A DNA stretch of 14,045 nucleotides from JAUSPI01 sp964650385 (GCA_964650385.1 CAZYTP010000070.1:1-14045), one strand, 5' to 3'; counted from the first letter of the stretch, positions 6,485-14,009 are shown. The notes: a model not told the origin generated them from the letters alone. Program-made: numbers and translations.

Positions 6485-8014
6485 ATGAGTCAAAAGGTAA
6501 AACAACCGGACGGGGATTTCAGGATTGCCTGGCAGGGATACAACACCGATGACACCAAAAGGCGTGAGGAGAGGGTTGATGTTTCTCCTGCCGGTACGGA
6601 GGGGATATTCATTGATCTGGAGCCACATGAACTTCAGAGGATCGAAGAAATTCAGCAGATAGGTAAAGAAAATAAATCTATTGAATTAACAAAAACTATT
6701 GCCAACTTTATAGTCGAAACAAAAGCAACAGAGATACCCCCCAATGTTTATGCCCATTCCAAAATAGCATTTCTCGACTGGTTAGGCTGTACCATAGCAG
6801 GGATGAATAATCCTCTCGTAGATAAACTAATCCGATATGCGAACGTTATGGGTGGAAACGAACACGCAACTATTTTATGTCATAACTTTTTAAAAAAAAC
6901 TGTTACCCAGGCGGCAATCATCAACGGGGCTGCCTCTCATGTATTGGATTATGACGATACTACAACAGTTGATATAAGACATGCGTCGGTCGGCATGTTC
7001 CCCGCCTTTCTTGCGCTTGCTGAATGGAAGGAAAAAAGCGGAGCCGATTTTCTGACTGCCTATATCATAGCTTTTAAAGTTGCTGCTCTTATTGGAGCCT
7101 GTACCGGCATGAAACAATACAATACGGGATTGCATACAACGTCCACTATCGGACATCTGGCTTCTACCGCAGGTTGTGCTCGATTGTTGAAACTGAGTGA
7201 ACAGCAAACCATTTACGCCATGGGCCTTGCCGGAACACTGTCATCCGGCTTAAAAATAGTATTTGGAACCATGACAAAAGCATTTCACGCCGGAAATGCT
7301 TCTCAAGCCGGCCTGAAGGCGGCCATACTGGCCAACGATAACTTTACCTGTGCTGAAAACTTTCTGGAAGGCCCCGACGGCTATTTTCAAGTTTACAAAG
7401 GGCAGATAAACGAAAAGGAATTGAATACGCTGGGCAAAACCTGGGACATCGAAAATCTGGCCCAGAAATATCACGCCTCCTGTCACTTTACACATTCCGC
7501 CATTGAATCGTTCATGTCTATTGTTAATGAAGAACGCTTATCCCGGGACGACATACAATCACTTACCATATATTCATCGCAGTTGGCCCTGAATGCAGCG
7601 GGGAATACCGAGCCAGAAACGGCGCTGGAAGGCAAGTTCAGCATCCCCTATTGTGTGGCAAACGCTCTTCTAAGAGGCGATACCGGCTTACAAGCCTTTA
7701 CTGACGAAAAGGTTAATGACCCGACGATAAAAGTCTTCATGGAAAAAATATCGCTGTTTTCCGACGACAGCCTTGAACCGATGGAAGCAAGGGTCGAGAT
7801 AGAGACAGACACAGGAACGATATATTCACGGTCTTCCAATGTCTTTAGAGAAATACCTGAACTCGAAGAAAAAAAAGTCAGAATAAAAAGTAAATTCCAG
7901 AATATTTGCAGTCCTGTTCTGGGCAATAAAAAAACAGATTCGTTAATAGAATCTGTTCTGTCTCTGGAGCAAGTGGATAATATGAAAGATTTTGTTTCAG
8001 TAAATCTCTCCTAA
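6485..8014 (+). CDS. MmgE/PrpD family protein with an N-terminal extension
   Basis: A 509-residue protein. From about residue 67 (E-L-T-K-T-I-A-N-F-I) it follows the MmgE/PrpD fold (family usually about 450-480 residues). Key motifs are D155-Y-D-D-T159 followed by I-R-H-A-S, the F-H-A-G-N-A-S-Q-A-G segment, and Y-H-A-S-C-H-F-T-H in the second half. Members include 2-methylcitrate dehydratase and cis-aconitate decarboxylase; the substrate here cannot be told, and no methylcitrate-cycle genes are adjacent. The first 66 residues are charged and unrecognised. An upstream ATG at 6422 lies inside element C and would add 21 residues encoded by the repeat, so the ATG at 6485 was preferred. Neither start has a good Shine-Dalgarno sequence. 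Confidence 0.85.
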   Translation: MSQKVKQPDGDFRIAWQGYNTDDTKRREERVDVSPAGTEGIFIDLEPHELQRIEEIQQIGKENKSIELTKTIANFIVETKATEIPPNVYAHSKIAFLDWLGCTIAGMNNPLVDKLIRYANVMGGNEHATILCHNFLKKTVTQAAIINGAASHVLDYDDTTTVDIRHASVGMFPAFLALAEWKEKSGADFLTAYIIAFKVAALIGACTGMKQYNTGLHTTSTIGHLASTAGCARLLKLSEQQTIYAMGLAGTLSSGLKIVFGTMTKAFHAGNASQAGLKAAILANDNFTCAENFLEGPDGYFQVYKGQINEKELNTLGKTWDIENLAQKYHASCHFTHSAIESFMSIVNEERLSRDDIQSLTIYSSQLALNAAGNTEPETALEGKFSIPYCVANALLRGDTGLQAFTDEKVNDPTIKVFMEKISLFSDDSLEPMEARVEIETDTGTIYSRSSNVFREIPELEEKKVRIKSKFQNICSPVLGNKKTDSLIESVLSLEQVDNMKDFVSVNLS

Positions 8015-8319
8015 TTTTTCGGCATTTGACGTTGATGCACCCGTGAAAAGTCTCAAATTTTGTCACTCCCGCGCAGGCGGGAGTCTATAACACCTTGTAA
8101 TAACTGGATTCCCGCCTACGCGGGAATGACAGAAAGGAACGAAATCCGGCTTTTTACGACTTTGTCAAAGTTGATGCATTCGTAAAAAGCCATAAACTGC
8201 ACCATTTGTCGTCCTGAACTTGTTTCAGGATCTCACTTGTTTCAGCATCTAATTATCTCAGTAAGTTAGAGACCCTGAAATGAATTCAGGGTGACAAAGA
8301 AAGGCTTTTTACGAGACCA
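8015..8319. other. Convergent intergenic region filled by repeats
   Basis: This 305-bp gap between two convergent genes consists almost wholly of the tandem elements A and B. The first 16 bp after the PrpD-like stop are unassigned. Their GC-rich hairpins could end transcription from either side, since no ordinary hairpin-plus-T-run terminator is seen for either gene. Confidence 0.7.
8031..8170. mobile_element. MITE/REPIN-like element A
   Basis: About 140 bp. The left end reads GTTGATGCACC then CGTGAAAAGTC (8031-8052); the right end is GGCTTTTTACGAC then TTTGTCAAAG (8148-8170). The core is an inverted pair of REP-like palindromes: ACTCCCGC/GCGGGAGT (8065-8084) and ATTCCCGC/GCGGGAAT (8108-8127), sharing TCCCGCGYAGGCGGGA. 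It abuts element B with no spacer. Confidence 0.75.
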
Positions 8320-8324
8320 TCAAC
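8170..8324. mobile_element. MITE/REPIN-like element B
   Basis: About 155 bp with near-perfect inverted ends: GTTGATGCATT then CGTAAAAAGCC on the left (8170-8191) and GGCTTTTTACG then AGACCATCAAC on the right (8303-8324). The core is an inverted pair of palindromes of a second type: TCCTGAA/TTCAGGA (8212-8230) and ACCCTGAA/TTCAGGGT (8272-8292). The right end overlaps the last codons of the cNMP-PilZ gene, whose TGA stop lies in the terminal TTGATG. Confidence 0.8.
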
Positions 8325-9006
8325 CATCTGTTTTTAAATTTTCCGTTAATTTACGCAGATCGTCATGGCTGATCTTAACAAACTTCACTCCCATCCCAAC
8401 GGGTCGCATCTTAGGATCTCCAGTAACGAGTCTATTCCAGGAAACTTCGCACTCGATTTCCAGCGCTTCCGGATCATTTGGCAGGAAAAGATTTAACATA
8501 AAACGTTCACCTTGTAACAGGGGCTCTTCCGTATCCATAAAGATTCCTCCTGAGCTGACATTTTCAGAATATGCCTTGACCAGCTCCTCTTTGCTTTTAA
8601 ATTGAACCTCCAGAACTTTATCTACACGTTGTTCCTGCCGGCGTGATATTGTTTCAGCTGCAATCCTGGTCGTTTTTTCAAGCCTCAAAGACAACGTTCT
8701 CAGTATAGTTTGAAAGTCACTCGAAAGCTTGTTGAATTCCGCATCCAGAAACCCTCGGTCCAGGACCCCAACGGTTGTTTCACCCACTGCCTTGACCATA
8801 GCGATTCGCGGTACTTTCGCAATAAAACCGAGTTCCCCGAAGACCTCCCCCTCCTCAAGCCTTTCAATAACCACATTTTTATCTCCGACTCTCTTTAAGA
8901 TCTCGACCGATCCGGACTCAACGACATAGACCCAGTCACCATGGCTGCCCTCTTCAATAATGATCTGTCCGTCCTGATACGTTTCCTCTGTCGTAGTTAT
9001 ATACAT
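8320..9006 (-). CDS. Cyclic-nucleotide-binding / PilZ two-domain protein
   Basis: A 228-residue soluble protein. Residues 10-105 form a cNMP-binding domain with the phosphate-binding cassette F56-G-E-L and P66-R67. A helical linker follows (about 88-121). The PilZ domain (122-228) has R123-x3-R127 and N149-V-S151-S-G-G154, matching the RxxxR and NxSxxG motifs for c-di-GMP binding; V-S-S-G-G-I-F with G-M-G-V-K-F resembles the Myxococcus-type PilZ variant. It could integrate a cyclic mononucleotide and c-di-GMP; there is no DNA-binding domain, so it likely acts through a partner protein. The ATG at 9006 was chosen because GGAAGGA lies just before it; a longer frame to 9051 is less likely. Its C-terminus ends inside element B. 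It is divergent from the sheath-like operon. Confidence 0.88.
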   Translation of the reverse strand: MYITTTEETYQDGQIIIEEGSHGDWVYVVESGSVEILKRVGDKNVVIERLEEGEVFGELGFIAKVPRIAMVKAVGETTVGVLDRGFLDAEFNKLSSDFQTILRTLSLRLEKTTRIAAETISRRQEQRVDKVLEVQFKSKEELVKAYSENVSSGGIFMDTEEPLLQGERFMLNLFLPNDPEALEIECEVSWNRLVTGDPKMRPVGMGVKFVKISHDDLRKLTENLKTDG

Positions 9007-9031
9007 GGCAATGTTCCTTCCTTCCGCACAA

Positions 9032-9048
9032 AACATTAGTTTAATGTT
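9032..9048. promoter_or_regulatory. Operator-like palindrome in the divergent region
   Basis: AACATTA-GTT-TAATGTT is a perfect 7-bp inverted repeat around 3 bp. It lies in the expected 5' leader of the PilZ gene, about 16 bp after its candidate -10, between two divergent transcription units. It is not an FNR or LexA consensus. Confidence 0.4.
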
Positions 9049-9063
9049 CAAATTAATACTTGG

Positions 9064-9092
9064 AGAATAGGGAAATATTTGTTAAATTTCAA
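9064..9092 (-). promoter_or_regulatory. Candidate promoter of the cNMP-PilZ gene
   Basis: On the minus strand TTGAAA (9087-9092) and TATTCT (9064-9069) are exactly 17 bp apart. No equally good promoter was found on the plus strand for the sheath-like operon. Confidence 0.45.
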
Positions 9093-9162
9093 GATAATTC
9101 TGTTATGCAAGAAATTCCAAATACTGAAGCTCCCTTCAGTAACCATAGGAGGTAAGATAAAT

Positions 9163-10743
9163 ATGCAAAATATCCCTTTTACAATTCTGGCAATGACGCC
9201 CGTCAGTCCGGTGTCCGATATTTACAACAAATCACACCTGACCAGTCTGGATATGTTTACCCTCAATGAAGCCATGGAAAACATTGACCCGCGTCTTTTC
9301 GTGCCTGTACCCCAAGAATTGTGTCCCGCGGGTGCACTGACCATTCGTCCGAAAAGCATCAAGGATTTCAAACCGGATTCGCTGATCAAAAATAATGAGT
9401 ACCTTAAAAGCATCTATGAGGCCGGCTCTTTCATCGAGCAGGCCGTATCCGATGGCCTCTCTGCCCCGACTATAGCTGAGAGGCTTAAAGCAGACTGGCC
9501 CTTCTTGCCTTTTGATATAGATGCAGGAACTCCCCATAAGTCCCCCGTGAAACAGACCGGCATGGTTGATGATATTTTGAACATGGTGACCACACCGGAC
9601 AGTCCTGATCGATCGACTACGGATACCGGCAGACCACGTCAATGGAAGGCACAGATTGACAGTCTGCTCGCTTCTCTTCTCGAATCCATCTTCAACAATG
9701 AAGATTTCAGAACCTGTGAAGCCGCATGGCGCGGCATCGAACTCCTGTTAAAACAAGGCCAGGTAAAAGAAGGTGAAGGCGTGCGGCTGAAAATAATGCC
9801 GGTCAATCAGAAGAACCTTGAAAGTGTGCTGGAAAAAATAATCGATGAATTGGTAACTGATTTGCCCAATCTTGTACTCATTGACCTGCCGTTCGACAGT
9901 TCTCCTAAAAGCACAAATCTTCTTAAAAAAGTGGCTGTATTTGCGGATACCATGCTTGTACCGACACTGTGCTGGATCAACGCCCGGTTTTTTCATCTGA
10001 ATAACTGGGGCGATCTCAAAAAAGTATCCTATCTAAAACATTATCTTGAGGATGCAGCCTATGCAAAATGGAGAAAGTTGAAAGAGCTGCCCGGCGCCGA
10101 GTGGGTCAACTTAAGCTGCAACCGGTTTCTGACCCGTTTCCCGTACGGTCCCAACAATAACCCCGGCACCATTTTTTTTCAGGAAAAGGAACCTCTATGG
10201 ATCAGTCCGATCTGGGCATTGGGAGCCCTGACGGCTCAAAGTATAGCCACTTTCGGCTGGCCATGCCGTTTTACCGACTATATGAGTATCAACCTGAAAG
10301 ATTTAGCTGTCCTCGACTCCGGCAATACCCTGCCCACACCCACAGAAATGGTACTGTCCGAAAATCGGCTTATGGAGTTCATTGAAATCGGGATTACACC
10401 TCTGCAGGGCGTCGCAGGAAAAGATATAGCATTTACACCGAGGGAAACAACCCTGAGCGGCGGTTCTCTGAAATATCAATTTTTTATATCGCGGATTTTG
10501 ACATTTCTCTGGTGGTACCGGGACAACGTGGATGAAGAAAAAATGAGCGACGACCTGGGTACAAACATCAAAGACGCGCTCAGGTTGTTCTGGCAAGAGA
10601 CCGGACATTCCCCCCCCGAGGATCTCGAAATTACGGCCGAGGAGACGGCAGAATGTAAACCGGTAAATATCAAAATAGGAATGACACCGCCTGCGTCTGT
10701 TCTGCCCGGGGGGCAAAGACTGGAAATGACTTTTCTCTGGTAA
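9163..10743 (+). CDS. TssB-TssC-like fused contractile sheath protein
   Basis: A 526-residue soluble protein that looks like the two type VI secretion sheath subunits in one chain. Residues 1-95 resemble TssB/VipA: an I-P-F-T-I-L strand, N-I-D-P-R-L-F-V-P-V-P, then S-I-K-D-F68-K-P-D72 and a helix. From about 165 it follows TssC/VipB: W189-R-G in A-A-W-R-G-I-E-L-L, K-W303-R-K-L, the hallmark R321-F-L-T-R-F-P-Y-G329, P-L-W-I-S-P-I-W with G-W-P-C-R, and the late G-I-T-P-L-Q-G segment. Separate TssB and TssC are about 165 and 490 residues, so both parts are shortened. Start: AGGAGGT (9147-9153) lies 9 nt before the ATG, which makes a longer frame from 9079 unlikely. No tube (Hcp), ClpV, baseplate or membrane-complex gene is near. 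The next gene starts 31 nt later. Whether it forms a sheath is unknown. Confidence 0.75.
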   Translation: MQNIPFTILAMTPVSPVSDIYNKSHLTSLDMFTLNEAMENIDPRLFVPVPQELCPAGALTIRPKSIKDFKPDSLIKNNEYLKSIYEAGSFIEQAVSDGLSAPTIAERLKADWPFLPFDIDAGTPHKSPVKQTGMVDDILNMVTTPDSPDRSTTDTGRPRQWKAQIDSLLASLLESIFNNEDFRTCEAAWRGIELLLKQGQVKEGEGVRLKIMPVNQKNLESVLEKIIDELVTDLPNLVLIDLPFDSSPKSTNLLKKVAVFADTMLVPTLCWINARFFHLNNWGDLKKVSYLKHYLEDAAYAKWRKLKELPGAEWVNLSCNRFLTRFPYGPNNNPGTIFFQEKEPLWISPIWALGALTAQSIATFGWPCRFTDYMSINLKDLAVLDSGNTLPTPTEMVLSENRLMEFIEIGITPLQGVAGKDIAFTPRETTLSGGSLKYQFFISRILTFLWWYRDNVDEEKMSDDLGTNIKDALRLFWQETGHSPPEDLEITAEETAECKPVNIKIGMTPPASVLPGGQRLEMTFLW

Positions 10744-10774
10744 ATGTGACAAAAACTATCTCAAGGAGAATAAC

Positions 10775-11845
10775 ATGAAAATACTTGCCATTAATTCAAG
10801 CCCTCGGGGCGATCGGCAAAGCAAAACGGCACTCATGCTGGATCATCTTGTTCAAGGTATGCAAGACGCCGGTGCCGAAGTGAAGGTCGTAAATCTGCGC
10901 TCCAAGAAAATTCAAAACTGTATCGGCTGCTTCACCTGCTGGACAAAAACACCCGGCATCTGTATTCACAAAGACGATATGACCAACGAACTCTATCCGG
11001 AATGGTTAGAATCTGATTTGGTCATCTATGCCTCGCCGCTTTACCATTTTACGGTGAACGCCTCAATGAAAGCCTTTATTGAACGCACCCTCCCCCACGT
11101 ACAACCCTTTTTCGAGGAACGAGATGGCCGAACTATTCATCCACCGCGCAACCCTCATCCAAAGGTCGTCATGCTCTCTGTAGCAGGATTTCCGGAGAAA
11201 AAGGTTTTCGAACAACTCTCCGTCTGGGTACAGTTTGTTTTCGGGAGCAGCGATACCCTCGTAGCTGAGATCTACCGGCCTCTTGCGGAGGCATTGTCGC
11301 TTCCCTTTTGCAAAGATAAACGAGATGATATCCTCGACGCCACTGCTCAAGCCGGCCGTGAGATCGTCGAGTCTCTTATGGTAACACCGGAAACAATGGC
11401 CCGCATTACACAGCCTATTGACAGTGAACCTTTCTTCACCATTGGAAATCTCATGTGGAAGACCTGTATTGACGAAGGAATAACTCCTATGGAATTTGAT
11501 AAGAAAGGTCTCATGCCTCGTCCGGATTCCATCGAGACCTTTATGATAATTTTGCCCATGGGGTTCAATGCCAAAGCCGCAGACGATATGGAAGCCGTTA
11601 TACAGTTCACCTTCTCTGGCGACATCGCAGGCGTCTGCCATTTCAGAATAGAAAACGGAGGAATCTCCGCATACCAGGGAGAGGCAGAAAATCCGTCCAT
11701 CACAATCGAGACACCGTTCGATCTATGGATGGATATCATGACCAGAAAGGTTGACGGACAGGAGATGTTTGCGGAGCAGAAATTTAAGGTTTCGGGCAAT
11801 CTTTTACTCCTTCTGCGGATAAAGGGGCTTTTTGGAGGGGAGTAA
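10775..11845 (+). CDS. Iron-sulfur flavoprotein (FMN reductase) fused to a C-terminal SCP2 domain
   Basis: A 356-residue protein. Residues 1-190 are an NADPH-dependent FMN-reductase/flavodoxin-like fold with the FMN phosphate loop N7-S-S-P-R11 and A-S-P-L-Y-H. Cysteines C49-x2-C52-x2-C55-x7-C63 form the compact cluster motif of iron-sulfur flavoproteins, suggesting a 4Fe-4S cluster beside FMN. Residues about 255-356 (from A-V-I-Q-F-T-F-S-G) match the SCP2 sterol-carrier fold, which holds acyl or other hydrophobic ligands. The likely role is electron transfer to or from a bound lipid-like substrate; the actual substrate is unknown. AAGGAG (10763-10768) lies 6 nt before the ATG. It is the second gene of the likely operon, 31 nt after the sheath-like gene and 36 nt before the hotdog gene. 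Confidence 0.88.
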   Translation: MKILAINSSPRGDRQSKTALMLDHLVQGMQDAGAEVKVVNLRSKKIQNCIGCFTCWTKTPGICIHKDDMTNELYPEWLESDLVIYASPLYHFTVNASMKAFIERTLPHVQPFFEERDGRTIHPPRNPHPKVVMLSVAGFPEKKVFEQLSVWVQFVFGSSDTLVAEIYRPLAEALSLPFCKDKRDDILDATAQAGREIVESLMVTPETMARITQPIDSEPFFTIGNLMWKTCIDEGITPMEFDKKGLMPRPDSIETFMIILPMGFNAKAADDMEAVIQFTFSGDIAGVCHFRIENGGISAYQGEAENPSITIETPFDLWMDIMTRKVDGQEMFAEQKFKVSGNLLLLLRIKGLFGGE

Positions 11846-11881
11846 AAAAACATTCTTTCAAAGCTTTCACATGGAGAAGTC

Positions 11882-12343
11882 TTGCAAGGAAAATTTTTTG
11901 ATGATTTTAATGCCGGGGATACATTCACAACCTCGCGAAGAACCCTGACAGAATATGATTTAGAGGCATTTTGCAATCTGGCATGGTTTAACCAGAGCAT
12001 GTTTTTCGATGATATTTACGCTACAGAGGAAATGCCTTACAAATCAAAAGTATTTCCAGGACCTTTAATCGTCTCCTTTGCAGTAGGGCTGTTTTTAAAA
12101 TTAGGGATCTACGAAAAGACTATCATCGCTCTGCTTGGAATTGAAAATATGAAATTCAAGGCACCTCTACGAATCGGGGATACGATGCACGTCGATGTTG
12201 AGATACTGGAGAAAAAAGATTCCATGTCACATTCAGACAGGGGAATTTTAAGCATGCGATTCACTGTCAACAAAGTATTATCCAAAACAGGCAAAGAGTT
12301 CATCATGAGCTTCGAAATGGACCATATGCTCAAAAAGAAGTAA
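11882..12343 (+). CDS. MaoC-like hotdog-fold protein, catalytic residues not conserved
   Basis: A 153-residue single hotdog domain. The segment V-F-P-G-P-L-I-V-S after the central helix, K-F-K-A-P-L-R-I-G-D-T and the final beta strands are typical of MaoC-like (R)-enoyl-CoA hydratases. However, the usual D-x-N-P-x-H-x-D motif is replaced by W-F-N-Q-S-M-F-F-D-D, with Phe where the catalytic His should be. It may therefore be a thioesterase-like, CoA-binding or structural member rather than a hydratase. The start is a TTG at 11882 with GGAG (11873-11876) 5 nt before it; no in-frame ATG precedes the conserved part. It is the last gene of the three-gene plus-strand operon and converges on the DUF1846 gene with only 52 bp between stops. 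Confidence 0.78.
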   Translation: MQGKFFDDFNAGDTFTTSRRTLTEYDLEAFCNLAWFNQSMFFDDIYATEEMPYKSKVFPGPLIVSFAVGLFLKLGIYEKTIIALLGIENMKFKAPLRIGDTMHVDVEILEKKDSMSHSDRGILSMRFTVNKVLSKTGKEFIMSFEMDHMLKKK

Positions 12344-12395
12344 CGTGCCCCCGCCCCACGCGGTCAAGGGAGATGCGCGCGCTCACCTTGCATTT

Positions 12396-13913
12396 TCAGT
12401 CAATGAAAAGATTTTTTGTGGGAAAATTGGGGTCGCTTGTAAGGTTAACGCCAATGCGCCTCAGGCCCGCTTCATCACCCGGTGTGGGAATGTGTGTCAT
12501 ATGGACTTCACAACCGTGAAGCTCTTTCAATTTTTCGATCGCCAATTGAGCTGCCGAATTAGTCGTTGCACTGATACTCAGAGCAATAAGTGCCTCTTCC
12601 AGGTCCATACTAACCGTTTTCTCGTGCAACATTTCCGTTTTAAGATTACTGATAGAATCTGTAATGTAGGACGGCAGTAGTTTTATCTTGGCTGGTATTC
12701 CCGCGAGATGTTTTATAGCATGCAGAATAAGGCTTGATGCTGCATGCATCAGGGGGGAGTTATTGCCCGTAACAACAGACCCATCCTTGAGCGCTATGGC
12801 AGCCCCACAGAAGATACCTTCATTGCCTTTATCTTTCTCCTGTGCTTCAACGGCAGCCCGGCGTGCCGGTCCAACCACTTTTCTGTCTTCCGGTTCAAGA
12901 TTAAAATCCTTGATAAAAAGCTCTACCCTCTGGACGGTTTCTTTATCGGTAAAACCCATGACATACTCACACCGATACCTAAAATACCGCCTGATTATCT
13001 CCTGCTTGGCTGCCTCCTTCGTCACCTCATCATCCGTTATGGCAAAACCACAGCGATTTACTCCCATATCGGTTGGCGATTTATAGAATGCTTCGCCTCC
13101 CGTTATCTTTCCCAATATCCTCTTTACAACAGGAAACGCATCAACATCACGATTATAGTTCACAGCCTTCTTCTCGTATGATTCCAGATGAAAGGGATCA
13201 ATGAGATTGAAATCCCTGATATCCGCCGTCGCGGCTTCATACGCTACATTAACCGGGTGTTTAAGGGGTAAATTCCAGATAGGGAAAGTTTCAAACTTGG
13301 CATATCCGGACTTATTGCCTCTTCTGTAATCATGGTATAGCTGTGACAGACAAGTGGCTAACTTTCCGCTGCCGGGGCCTGGACCGGTAACAACAACAAG
13401 TGGTTTATCTGTTTCAATATACTCATTTGCACCGTAACCCTCGTCACTCACAACCATATCCACATCGGTGGGGTACCCTTTCGTATAACGATGCGTATAG
13501 ACTTTAACATCTCGTCTTTCCAGCTTATTCTTGAACAACACGGCAGACGGTTGGTTCTCAAAGCGTGTTATAATAACACCCGGCACATTGATTCCAAACT
13601 CTCGCAGATCATCAATGAGCTTGAGGGCGTCGGAATCATAGGTAATGCCGAAGTCTGCCCTTATTTTCTTTCTTTCAATATCACCGGCATAAATGCACAG
13701 CAGGATGTCCGCCTTACCTTTCAATTCACGAAGAAGTCTCATTTTTACATTGGGATCGTAGCCGGGCAAAACTCGTGCTGCGTGATAATCAAAAAGGAGC
13801 TTTCCTCCAAATTCGAGGTAGAGTTTATCGTCAAACCTTTCTACTCTCTCCAGGATTGCCTTAGTCTGTTCTTCGATATATTTCTCGTTGTCAAACCCCG
13901 TCTTTGCTGTCAT
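12396..13913 (-). CDS. DUF1846 family protein
   Basis: A 505-residue soluble protein, full length for the DUF1846 (PF08903) family as I remember it. It begins with the family opening G-F-D-N-E-K-Y-I-E-E-Q and continues F-G-G-K-L-L-F-D-Y-H-A-A-R-V-L-P-G-Y. A glycine-rich loop G177-P-G-P-G-S-G-K184 follows a hydrophobic strand and looks like a nucleotide-binding loop, though not a strict Walker A. The C-terminal half carries N-N-S-P-L-M-H-A-A-S-S-L-I-L-H. Biochemical function is not known to me; a metabolic enzyme using a nucleotide is plausible. Start: GAGG lies 6 nt before the ATG. It stands alone on the minus strand. Confidence 0.88.
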   Translation of the reverse strand: MTAKTGFDNEKYIEEQTKAILERVERFDDKLYLEFGGKLLFDYHAARVLPGYDPNVKMRLLRELKGKADILLCIYAGDIERKKIRADFGITYDSDALKLIDDLREFGINVPGVIITRFENQPSAVLFKNKLERRDVKVYTHRYTKGYPTDVDMVVSDEGYGANEYIETDKPLVVVTGPGPGSGKLATCLSQLYHDYRRGNKSGYAKFETFPIWNLPLKHPVNVAYEAATADIRDFNLIDPFHLESYEKKAVNYNRDVDAFPVVKRILGKITGGEAFYKSPTDMGVNRCGFAITDDEVTKEAAKQEIIRRYFRYRCEYVMGFTDKETVQRVELFIKDFNLEPEDRKVVGPARRAAVEAQEKDKGNEGIFCGAAIALKDGSVVTGNNSPLMHAASSLILHAIKHLAGIPAKIKLLPSYITDSISNLKTEMLHEKTVSMDLEEALIALSISATTNSAAQLAIEKLKELHGCEVHMTHIPTPGDEAGLRRIGVNLTSDPNFPTKNLFID

Positions 13914-13948
13914 ATGAACCTCATTCGCCCGTTATTTTTACACGCCGC

Positions 13949-13977
13949 AGTGTATTTTGTAATCTGTCTAATAGCAA
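13949..13977 (-). promoter_or_regulatory. Candidate promoter of the DUF1846 gene
   Basis: On the minus strand TTGCTA (13972-13977) and TACACT (13949-13954) are 17 bp apart, about 36 bp before the start codon. Both hexamers match the consensus at four of six positions. Confidence 0.4.
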
Positions 13978-14009
13978 GAATTTAAGGATGCCCAAAATCC
14001 GACATAGGT

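Noticed and set aside
8061..8130. Possible CRISPR from repeated GC-rich palindromes
   Set aside because: There are only two copies, in opposite orientation and without spacers of equal length, so this is a REPIN-like pair and not an array.
12344..12395. Possible bidirectional terminator between MaoC-like and DUF1846 genes
   Set aside because: The gap is GC-rich but I found no stem followed by a T-run on either strand.
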